A stretch of DNA of 44,863 nucleotides from Bradyrhizobium sp. 164 (GTDB lineage Bacteria; Pseudomonadota; Alphaproteobacteria; Rhizobiales; Xanthobacteraceae), in contig NZ_JADPKA010000019.1 in assembly GCF_023073715.1 (NCBI RefSeq), forward strand, positions 1 to 44,863, written 5' to 3'. The notes below the pieces were generated by a model. It had not been told where the DNA came from, did not search any database, and saw only the letters and a list, made by a program, of their open reading frames with translations. Positions 9,007 through 15,973 of this stretch are shown here, in pieces. Each line of letters opens with the position of its first letter. Position 1 is the stretch's first letter. Both the position numbers and the translations under genes were made by a program.

Positions 9007-12000
9007 CTAGAGGATGGCATCATGAGTTCCAACGTGATCGATCGGAGTGTTATCTACGATGTCGGGAGGCGGCGGTGCGGGTTTTTGGACATCGGCAGTC
9101 ACCGGCGCGGAAATGTCTTGAGCCGATGCGGCGTCCACCTGAGACACGGCAGTCTGGGAGGGCGCGCTGTCGCTGCTGAGCGTGACGCCATAGTCTGTAT
9201 ACTGGGTTCCGTTGAACAGCGCATCTGCCGGAGGCGGTGGCGCATCGTTCAACGCGATCACATCGCTCGCGACGGCGCTCGTGGCCGTGGCATTCGATGT
9301 CTCCGTCACGACGTTCTCCGGGGCAGTGGTGGCGGATCCCGAACTCTCAATCGGTGCGTCAGCGGTGGTGGCGAGTGCAAGAAGCGTGTCGGCCGATCCA
9401 GGAGTTTGAGCGCTGCTGGTGTCCGGCACCGCCGGCTCTGCCGGTTCGGGCGCGGGTATGCTGAGCGAGTCTCCGGCGCTGGTGAGCACTGGCTCGGTCG
9501 TGTCAGCGACCGGAGCCGAACTCGCCAAGGCATCGCCAGCCACACTGCCCGTGTCGGCCGGTTGCGACACGTGGCTCGGCGCATCGGTCAGCGCGGCGGC
9601 CGTTGTGGTGAGAACCGGCTCACTCGTGTCCTCGACCGGCGCCGCACTCGCCAAAGCATCGCCCGTCCCACTGCCGGTGTAGGCCGGTTGCGATAGCTCA
9701 CTCGGTAGATCGGTCGGAGCCGCGACTGTTGTGGTGAGCACCGGCTCGATCATGTCAGCAACCGGCGCCGGACTCGCCAATGCATCACCAGCCACACTCG
9801 CCGTGTCGGCCGGATCCGGCAGCTCGCTCGGCGGATCGGTCGAAGCCGCAGCTGTTGTGGTGAGCACCGGCTCGGTCATGTCGGCGACCGGCGCCGGGCT
9901 CGCCAATGCGTCGCCAGCCACACTCGCCGTATCGGCCGGATCCGACAGCTCGCCCAGTGGATCGGTCGGAGCCGCAGCTGTTGTGGTGAGCACCGGCTCA
10001 GTCATGTCAGCAACCGGCGTCCCGCTCGCCAGAGCGTCGCCAGCCACGTTCGCCATGTTGGCCGGATGGGACAGCTCGCTGGTCGGATCGGTCGAAGCGG
10101 CAGCTGTTGTGGTGAGCACAGGCTCGCTCGTCTCGAGAACCGGCGCGCCACTCGCAAGAGCATTGCTAGCCATATCAGTGGGCTGTGACACGTCACCAGG
10201 CGCACCGTTACCCGTGGTCAGTTCCGACTCCGCGATCTCAAGGGGTGGTGCTGAACTATCGAAGCTGTGACTTCCCGTGCTGTCCGATGCAGCCGTTTGC
10301 GACAACGCGGTCCACTGAGTGTCTGGACCCGTCGTCTGGCCAACCACTTCGTTGCTCACTGTGCTCACTGTGTCGGTCGCTGTCGCGAGTGCCGGCGGCA
10401 CCGCCGCCTCGAGCGGCGCAATCGCGCCAACCACGTCGTTGGATAGCGTGCTGACGGTGTCGGTCGCGGTCGCCAGTGCCGGCGGCACCGCCGCCTCGAC
10501 CGGCGCAATGGCGCCAACCACGTCGTTGGATAGCGTGCTCACGGTGTCGGTCGCCGTCGCCAGTGCCGGCGACACCGCCGCCTCGACCGGCGCAATGGCG
10601 CCAACCACGTCGTTGGATAGCGTGCTCGCGGTGTCGGTCGCCGTCGCCAGTGCCGGCGGCACCGCCGCCTCGACCGGCGCAATCGCGCCAATCACGTCGT
10701 TGGATAGCGTGCTGACGCTGTCGCTCGCCGTCGCCAGGGCCGGCGGCACTGCCGCCTCGACCGGCGGAATTTCGGCAACCACGTCGTTGGATAGCATGCT
10801 AACGGTGTCGGTCGCCGTCACCAGTGCCGGCGGCACCGCCGCCTCGAGCGGGGCAATGGCGCCAACCACGTCATTCGGTAGCGTGCTGACGGTGTCGGTC
10901 GCTGTCGCCAGTGCCGGCGGCACCGCCGCCTCGAGCGGCGCAATTTCGCCAACCACGTCGTTCGGTAGCGTGCTGACGCTGTCGCTCGCCGTCGCCAGGG
11001 CCGGCGGCACCGCCGCCTCGACCGGCGCAATGGCGCCAACCACGTCGTTGGATAGCGTGCTCACGCTGTCGGTCGCGGTCGCCAGTGCCGGCGGCACCGC
11101 CGCCTCGAGCGGCGCAATGGCGCCAACCACGTCGTTGGGCAGCGTGCTGACAGTGCCGGTCGCCGTCGCGAGTGCCGGCGGCACGACCGCCTCGACCGGC
11201 GGAATTTCGGCAACCACGTCGTTGGGCAGCGTGCTAACCGTGTCGGTCGCTGTCGCGAGTGCCGGCGGCACGACCGCCTCGACCGGCGGAATTTCGGCAA
11301 CCACGTCGTTGGATAGCATGCTGACGGTGTCGGTCGCCGTCGCCAGTGCCGGCGGCACCGCCGCCTCGAGCGGGGCAATGGCGCCAACCACGTCATTCGG
11401 TAGCGTGCTGACGGTGTCGGTCGCCGTCGCGAGTGCCGGCGGCACCGCCGCCTCGACCAGCGCAGTTGCGCCAACAACGTCGTTCGGTAGCGTGCTGACG
11501 GTGTCGGTCGCCGTCGCCAGTGCCGGCGGCACTGCCGCCTCGACCGGCTCGCCGACCATTCCAAGCAGGGGAGGAAAGGAGCTGACGATCGACGGGTCAC
11601 ACGAGTCGCAAAGCACATTAGACCGAATGGACTCGAGCGTTGACCCACCAGGCAATTCAGTGCTTCCGAGGTCGGAATCTGTTGACAGCGAGTTGACGCG
11701 ACTGACGTCGGCTGAGGTGTGAACATGGTGCTTGCAAGACTCGGCCTCTTCGCCACCCCCGCCCTCACCTCCATGGTTCGCAGCGGCGACTGCTTCGTCA
11801 CGAGCGGTGCTCGGTCTGGGCGTCTGTTCATGCGGATCCGCCAGGAGGCTGGTCGGATCGAGCTGAGCCACTTGCGTCTCCGGCGAAGCGGCCGGCCCTT
11901 TAGGCCTCTCATCTTCCGCGCCCGACTTCGCGGGATCGCTCGCAGGCAGCTCGTCGTTCGTCTGTTGCGACCCCGTACCTGCCTGAGCGGCTGGCGCCTC

Positions 12001-12186
12001 TTCGTGCTCGGCCAGCACGGGTTTGAACGGGGCGGCAAGGAACTCTTCGCAGGCAATCAGCGGGGCAATGAAGAACGACCAGGTCAAGAAACTGAAAGAG
12101 CCGGATCGCTTGTCAGTGCGCTGCACTCCGGCTTCGAAAATCTTCCGCTCTTGTTCGAACAATTCGCGCTTTTCTACCTGCTGCAT
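9007..12186 (-). CDS. Giant repeat protein, probable type I secretion substrate
   Basis: 1059 residues, not recognised as a known family. Layout: a short charged N-terminus with one hydrophobic stretch (FSFLTWSFFIAPLIACEEFL, about 31-50); an Ala/Pro/Glu-rich region with an HGGEGGGGEEAE patch; about fourteen 29-residue repeats of the type EAAVPPALATATDTVSTL (roughly 211-617); a spacer; about six 42-residue repeats containing EPVLTTTAAA and GDALAS (roughly 662-902); and an acidic, Ser/Ala/Pro-rich end terminating IDHVGTHDAIL. There are almost no Cys and few basic residues, so the protein is very acidic. It lies 12 nt upstream of the ABC exporter and has no classical signal peptide, so export through that transporter by a C-terminal signal is inferred. 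An adhesin or matrix role is possible but not shown. Confidence 0.85.
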   Translation of the reverse strand: MQQVEKRELFEQERKIFEAGVQRTDKRSGSFSFLTWSFFIAPLIACEEFLAAPFKPVLAEHEEAPAAQAGTGSQQTNDELPASDPAKSGAEDERPKGPAASPETQVAQLDPTSLLADPHEQTPRPSTARDEAVAAANHGGEGGGGEEAESCKHHVHTSADVSRVNSLSTDSDLGSTELPGGSTLESIRSNVLCDSCDPSIVSSFPPLLGMVGEPVEAAVPPALATATDTVSTLPNDVVGATALVEAAVPPALATATDTVSTLPNDVVGAIAPLEAAVPPALATATDTVSMLSNDVVAEIPPVEAVVPPALATATDTVSTLPNDVVAEIPPVEAVVPPALATATGTVSTLPNDVVGAIAPLEAAVPPALATATDSVSTLSNDVVGAIAPVEAAVPPALATASDSVSTLPNDVVGEIAPLEAAVPPALATATDTVSTLPNDVVGAIAPLEAAVPPALVTATDTVSMLSNDVVAEIPPVEAAVPPALATASDSVSTLSNDVIGAIAPVEAAVPPALATATDTASTLSNDVVGAIAPVEAAVSPALATATDTVSTLSNDVVGAIAPVEAAVPPALATATDTVSTLSNDVVGAIAPLEAAVPPALATATDTVSTVSNEVVGQTTGPDTQWTALSQTAASDSTGSHSFDSSAPPLEIAESELTTGNGAPGDVSQPTDMASNALASGAPVLETSEPVLTTTAAASTDPTSELSHPANMANVAGDALASGTPVADMTEPVLTTTAAAPTDPLGELSDPADTASVAGDALASPAPVADMTEPVLTTTAAASTDPPSELPDPADTASVAGDALASPAPVADMIEPVLTTTVAAPTDLPSELSQPAYTGSGTGDALASAAPVEDTSEPVLTTTAAALTDAPSHVSQPADTGSVAGDALASSAPVADTTEPVLTSAGDSLSIPAPEPAEPAVPDTSSAQTPGSADTLLALATTADAPIESSGSATTAPENVVTETSNATATSAVASDVIALNDAPPPPADALFNGTQYTDYGVTLSSDSAPSQTAVSQVDAASAQDISAPVTADVQKPAPPPPDIVDNTPIDHVGTHDAIL
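9480..10200 (-). repeat. About six 126-bp (42-residue) coding repeats
   Basis: In-frame tandem units within the giant protein. Each reads approximately SELSDPADTASVAGDALAS followed by a variable APV-D and EPVLTTTAAA-TD-P. The first and last copies are partial. Units differ by point changes and small deletions, for example loss of VAGD in the first copy, so they are older or less homogenised than the neighbouring 29-residue array. Confidence 0.85.
10335..11555 (-). repeat. About fourteen 87-bp (29-residue) coding repeats
   Basis: In-frame tandem array with core EAAVPPALATATDTVSTL and a variable linker of GAIAP or AEIPP type. Fourteen copies of the PPALA-like core can be counted, one of them as SPALA. 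Units are close to identical in DNA, which points to recent expansion or gene conversion. The near-perfect period also keeps a long antisense frame open, which is an artefact. Confidence 0.9.
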
Positions 12187-12259
12187 GACCGGCGCCTTTC
12201 GTGTTCAAAAACCACTCTCGCCCGGCAGCATTCACCGCCAGGCGGGTCTCTTCGGCATG

Positions 12260-12802
12260 TCAGGCGTCCGTGTCATGCGACGTATCCGTCGCCGTGTCGA
12301 AATGCCCTACGTCGAAGTGATCCGTTGGGCCCATCAAACCGATGGCGTATTCGAGCGCATCGTCGCAAGACATCGAAGCGAGCGCGCCGTGTATGTCACC
12401 CGAATGATCGGGACCGTGCGAGCTGAAATCACCCGCGAACTCACCATGGGAGAAGTCGAACTTGGCCAGCGCATCACCCGGACTACGATCGGTGTCGCCT
12501 CGGCTGCCACCGTCAGCCGGCTCGAGGTGGCAATAATCCTTGGGCTGGTATTCGCCGTCCTTCGCGTCCTTCCAGCCCCCATCCTGCTCTGGGTAGTCGC
12601 CCTCGCCGCTAAGCCTGGGATGATCGTCCTTGCCGCCGACGTTCGAATACGCGTCGTTATCGCTGTGATCGTCATTCCACCTTGACTGCTTGCCGTCGCC
12701 ACCGTCGTCCGGCTTGGTTGACGTGCATTCCTCGCGTGGGACGCCGGTTCCTACAAGCTTTGTCAGTCCGAGAATGCTCGTAACACTGCTCAGGATAGAC
12801 AT
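12260..12802 (-). CDS. Acidic Asp/Gly-rich protein with RSPG-ALAK-DFS motif
   Basis: 180 residues from the ATG at 12802, preceded at good spacing by gaggag; an in-frame upstream start would add 14 residues. It has a hydrophobic N-terminus (MSILSSVTSILGLTKLVGTG), a long hydrophilic Asp/Gly/Lys-rich middle (about 30-100), the motif RSPGDALAKFDFSHGEF (106-122), then an acidic C-terminus with DDALEYAIGLM and an Asp/His/Thr-rich end. It is not a known family to me. The middle and the motif recur as the C-terminal tail of the C39-peptidase ABC transporter at 15974-18442. It lies between the ECF sigma gene (139 nt gap) and the giant repeat protein (73 nt gap) in one apparent operon. A second substrate of the type I system is the simplest reading, inferred from context and the acidic C-terminus. 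Confidence 0.8.
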   Translation of the reverse strand: MSILSSVTSILGLTKLVGTGVPREECTSTKPDDGGDGKQSRWNDDHSDNDAYSNVGGKDDHPRLSGEGDYPEQDGGWKDAKDGEYQPKDYCHLEPADGGSRGDTDRSPGDALAKFDFSHGEFAGDFSSHGPDHSGDIHGALASMSCDDALEYAIGLMGPTDHFDVGHFDTATDTSHDTDA

Positions 12803-12941
12803 GGCTTCGCTCCTCGCTTCAGCTTTGCGACGACCCGGGCACATGCGTCACGTGCGTGTGCCCTGCTCGGATCACCACGCCGTCACCCTACTGTCGCCGA
12901 AGCACGCCTTTGGATGCATCGGCGAAAAATAAGTTCAGGCC

Positions 12942-13559
12942 TCATTCGAGCTGCCGACGCATGGCCACGAGCTCTCTCCGGATCCAGGCCTTGACGGTTC
13001 CGACCGGAACCCGGAGGTATTCGGAAATCTCCTCGTGCGTGCGCCCGTCGACGATCGCCAGAAGCAGGCTCGCGCGGCGCTGTGGCTCGAGTTGATCGAG
13101 CATGGTTCGCAGCGTCATGCTGTCTGGGATGCAGGAGGCAGGGTTCGGAACGGTCTGTTCCCGCGCACAGATGGCATTCAATGTATCGTCCTCGATCGCG
13201 AATTCGCGCCTGGCGTTCTGCCGCATCTTGAGCGCCGTGTTGCGGACGATCGCATAGATCCAGCCCCGGGCTGATCCGCGTGCAGGGTCGAAGTTCTTCG
13301 CATACCGAAGAACCTGCGCGAATGCGTCGTGGATGACATCCTCGGAACGCGATCTGTCGTGCACGATACGGTGCGCCATCGCGCGCAACTGCTCCTTCTC
13401 CTGAGTGTAGATCTTGCCAACGGCCGACTGCGATCCGGAGGCGCACTCAAGCAGAGCTGTTTCATAATTAAGAGCCGTCTCGCGATTGATATAACTGTCA
13501 TGGCGCGCTGCGCCGGAGCGAGACTTCGCCTTCGTTAAAGCGACGCATTGATGGGGCAT
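12942..13559 (-). CDS. ECF-type RNA polymerase sigma factor
   Basis: About 205 residues from the ATG at 13559. An in-frame ATG at 13643 would add 28 residues but falls inside a set of GCATTTAA repeats that look regulatory, so the shorter form is preferred. Region 2 is seen in AMAHRIVHDRSRSEDVIHDA, FAQVLRYAKNFDPARGSARGW and IYAIVRNTALKMRQ. Region 4 is the helix-turn-helix HEEISEYLRVPVGTVKAWIR. It is first in the minus-strand operon with the acidic protein, giant repeat protein and type I exporter, so it probably drives them. No anti-sigma factor gene is adjacent, which is unusual for this class. Control may come from elsewhere or from the promoter itself. Confidence 0.9.
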   Translation of the reverse strand: MPHQCVALTKAKSRSGAARHDSYINRETALNYETALLECASGSQSAVGKIYTQEKEQLRAMAHRIVHDRSRSEDVIHDAFAQVLRYAKNFDPARGSARGWIYAIVRNTALKMRQNARREFAIEDDTLNAICAREQTVPNPASCIPDSMTLRTMLDQLEPQRRASLLLAIVDGRTHEEISEYLRVPVGTVKAWIRRELVAMRRQLE

Positions 13560-13626
13560 GGTCGAGATCAACCCCTCAAAAGGCAGAAAAACCTGACTGC
13601 ATTCACCCGCAGGCCCGCCGCCTGCT

Positions 13627-13658
13627 GCATTTAATGCCTGCATTTAAAATGCATTTAA
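13627..13658. promoter_or_regulatory. Three direct GCATTTAA repeats upstream of the sigma gene
   Basis: Exact copies of gcatttaa start at 13627, 13640 and 13651, spaced 13 and 11 nt apart, in an AT-rich patch just upstream of the preferred sigma-factor start. Spacing near one helical turn suggests a regulator binding site. This is inference only. Confidence 0.45.
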
Positions 13659-13659
13659 A

Positions 13660-14247
13660 TGATCCGCTTTTAAAAAAATACGAAATTGCTGTCGGCGAAC
13701 TCAAGTCAGCAGCATCGACTTCGTTCCCGAAGTTTTCAAACTTTTTTCCCGACCGCCAAACCGGGGACGCGGTCGCCAGGGTGTAGGCGGATCATAACGG
13801 GTCGTGCTCGCTGGCCAGGTGAGCCGCTGTGAGCAGCGACACAACTCCTCGAGCCGACTTCTCAGCATGGCGATTAGTCTCGTTTGTAACTTCAGAGCAC
13901 GCATCTGATCCGACGACCGGGTAACGCCATCGAGGGTGGTTTCGAAGTACCTTCAAGAAAACTACGCTCCAAGCCTTCACCTTCCCGCCTCTATCCAACC
14001 TGACTGCAACGTAATCAGTTGCGACGGCTCTGAGCCTTGTAACGCCCAGCGGGCGCTGCGGATTGCGCGAGTTCACCATCGAAACACGTCAAGTCGTTTC
14101 TTGGATCGAGGCTCGCGCCGATGGAGCGCCAACGGGCTTTCCTTCGGAAGACGCGATGTCGCATCTCAGCCGCGCAGAACCAGGAGATCAGAACGTCCAA
14201 CTGATGAAGCCGCCACTGACTTCCACTTGGGACGCCTTGCATACAAC
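13660..14247. other. Divergent intergenic region, no gene seen
   Basis: With the flanking sites, this makes about 0.8 kb between the sigma-factor operon and the peptide/exporter operon. Open frames exist on both strands but none has a good ribosome binding site or family resemblance. It presumably holds the promoters of both divergent operons. I cannot place the -10 and -35 elements with confidence. Confidence 0.5.
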
Positions 14248-14269
14248 GTTGCAAACATCACGATGCAAC
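14248..14269. promoter_or_regulatory. Inverted repeat upstream of peptide gene
   Basis: gttgca at 14248-14253 and tgcaac at 14264-14269 form a 6-bp inverted repeat with a 10-nt spacer. A further ttgcat lies at 14238-14243, pairing with atgcaa at 14263-14268. It is about 125 nt upstream of the peptide start. It could be an operator; nothing proves it. Confidence 0.3.
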
Positions 14270-14392
14270 AAGCGTCAACACTGCCCCTCACAAATTTTGC
14301 GAGACCGTGCATCCAGATTGGCGGCTTCCGACTAATTGTAGCGTGGCAGCACCTACAGCAACATCGCGCCACTAACATCCAAGGAGAGCAAC

Positions 14393-14572
14393 ATGATGGA
14401 AGAACTTACCTACCCTGTCGAACTAACCGATGAGGAACTCGACCTCGTAGCAGCCGGCACCGGCAGCTGCGGCTGCGGCGGCGGCGACCGCAATTTTCAA
14501 GTCGGCCTGGTTAACCTCAATGACGTGAACATTGGCGTTAACGTCGGCGGGATCCAGCTCCAAAAGGCGTAA
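14393..14572 (+). CDS. Double-glycine-type leader peptide, candidate exported small peptide
   Basis: 59 residues, with aggag at 14382-14386 ideally spaced from the ATG at 14393. The N-terminus fits the double-glycine leader consensus: in ELTDEELDLVAAG, counting back from Gly22 as -1, there are Leu at -12, Glu at -8, Leu at -7, Val at -4 and Ala at -2. C39 peptidases cut after such sites. The predicted 37-residue product starts TGSCGCGGG, has two Cys separated by one residue, and continues with a Gly/Asn/Val-rich segment lacking acidic clusters. The next two genes encode an HlyD-type adaptor and a C39-peptidase ABC transporter, the machinery that processes and exports these peptides. No modification enzyme is adjacent, so an unmodified bacteriocin-like or signalling peptide is the simplest reading. 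The activity is unknown. Confidence 0.82.
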   Translation: MMEELTYPVELTDEELDLVAAGTGSCGCGGGDRNFQVGLVNLNDVNIGVNVGGIQLQKA

Positions 14573-14586
14573 TGGCAAGATGTGTG

Positions 14587-14622
14587 GGCGAACCGCTTCT
14601 CCCTACCGGGGAGCGGTTCGCC
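14587..14622 (+). other. Strong hairpin between peptide and exporter genes
   Basis: Perfect 11-bp arms ggcgaaccgct (14587-14597) and agcggttcgcc (14612-14622) enclose a 14-nt loop that can itself pair ccc with ggg. No T-run follows. A smaller hairpin ccgca-ttg-tgcgg follows at 14624-14636. The position, right after the peptide stop and before the exporter genes, fits a transcript-stabilising or attenuating element that gives more peptide than exporter. Confidence 0.6.
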
Positions 14623-14719
14623 ACCGCATTGTGCGGTACCCATCCGCAGCCGTGGCGCGGCGGAGAGATACTATGTACAGCCCTTGAATTGACGAACGAG
14701 AGCGTAGCAAGGTGCGTCC

Positions 14720-15970
14720 ATGGATACTCGGCCAGCTCTATTTCGCAAGGAAGCTGTCGACTTTTTGCATCAGCGCCACACCTGGGGTGAGGTCGTACTG
14801 CTGCAGCCGCTGTCGAGCACGCTTCTTAGCTGGAGCCTTGCGACTCTCGTTGTACTCATTTTGTGTTTTCTCTCCATCGCGCAGTACGCGCGCAAGGAGA
14901 CCGTCTCCGGGTATCTGACGCCGACCTCCGGCACAGCTAGGATTTTCGTACCACAACAGGGCTTCATCAAAGCGATACAAGTGAAGGAGGGGCAAGAGGT
15001 TGCGGAGGGCGACCCGCTCCTGACCGTAGTCACTTCCCAAATCACCGCCAATGGCGATGACGTCAATGCCACCGTACTTGTGGTGCTGACGCAGCAACGC
15101 AATGTAGTCGAGCGACAGATCGATGCGGAAGATCGCCGAACCGCCTCCGAGCAGGACCGCCTCGACTCCACGATCAAGGGGATTGAAGGAGAGATTGCCC
15201 AACTCGAGGACCAGCGGAACATCCAAAACGAGCGACTGAAGCTTTCCGAGAGCTTCGTATCAACGGGCGCCAAGCTAACCGCGAGTGGCGCCTTGCCAAC
15301 GATTGAGCTCAAGCGCCGCGAGCAGGCCGCACTTGAGCAGAAGCAGAGTGTGGTGTCGCTCGATCAGCAGATCACCGCGCGACGCACCCAGTTGACAGAC
15401 GCTCGGCATACACTCGACCAACTCCCGACCATCGCCGCAGAGAGGATCCGGGGACTGCGTAATGAACTCTCCTCGATCGAACAGCGCGTCGCCGAGGTGA
15501 ACGGGCGGCAGGCTTACGTCATCAGGGCGCCAACGAGTGGGCGCGTATCCACGCTGCAGGCGACTGTTGGCCAGATCGCCGATCCGAGGCATATGCAGCT
15601 CGAAATCATTCCCCTTGATACGCACTTGCAGGCCGAGTTGTTCTTTCCGACACGCGCGTTTGGTTTTGTGCGCCCCGGCCAGCAGGTTAGGATCCTTTAC
15701 GATGCATTTCCTTATCAGAAATTCGGCACCTACCGTGGCAGCGTGACAAAAGTCTCTCACACAATTCTGACCGGCACCGAAACGACCGGGCCGATCACCC
15801 TCAAGGAACCGGCTTACCGTGTGACTGCGGCTCTCGAGCGGCCCGACATCGACGCCTATGGCCGTAAGATGCCGCTTCAGCCGGACATGCTGCTCAGGGC
15901 CGACGTTATCCTTGAGCAGCGCTCGCTGATGAGGTGGCTGCTTGATCCGGTGTTAAGCGCAAGGATGTAG
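14720..15970 (+). CDS. HlyD/CvaA-type adaptor for peptide exporter
   Basis: 416-residue membrane fusion protein. It has a cytoplasmic N-terminus (MDTRPALFRKEAVDFLHQRH), one membrane helix (about 36-55, TLVVLILCFLSIAQYA), a first lipoyl half (FVPQQGFIKAIQVKEGQEV), a coiled coil (about 125-265), a second lipoyl half (AYVIRAPTSGRVSTLQATVG) and a C-terminal barrel. The pattern matches the CvaA-like adaptors that partner C39-peptidase transporters, rather than the PrsE type found in the divergent operon. The start at 14720 has only a weak aaggtg upstream. It is followed after 3 nt by the ABC gene, so the two are translated together. A TolC-type channel must come from elsewhere. Confidence 0.9.
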   Translation: MDTRPALFRKEAVDFLHQRHTWGEVVLLQPLSSTLLSWSLATLVVLILCFLSIAQYARKETVSGYLTPTSGTARIFVPQQGFIKAIQVKEGQEVAEGDPLLTVVTSQITANGDDVNATVLVVLTQQRNVVERQIDAEDRRTASEQDRLDSTIKGIEGEIAQLEDQRNIQNERLKLSESFVSTGAKLTASGALPTIELKRREQAALEQKQSVVSLDQQITARRTQLTDARHTLDQLPTIAAERIRGLRNELSSIEQRVAEVNGRQAYVIRAPTSGRVSTLQATVGQIADPRHMQLEIIPLDTHLQAELFFPTRAFGFVRPGQQVRILYDAFPYQKFGTYRGSVTKVSHTILTGTETTGPITLKEPAYRVTAALERPDIDAYGRKMPLQPDMLLRADVILEQRSLMRWLLDPVLSARM

Positions 15971-15973
15971 CGC

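Noticed and set aside
10319..11722. Long antisense frame of 467 residues (Ala/Ser/Gly/Thr-rich, repeated) opposite the giant protein
   Set aside because: The 87-bp period is a multiple of three, so one frame without stops stays open on the opposite strand too. It has no ribosome binding site and its composition is the reverse complement of the real array.
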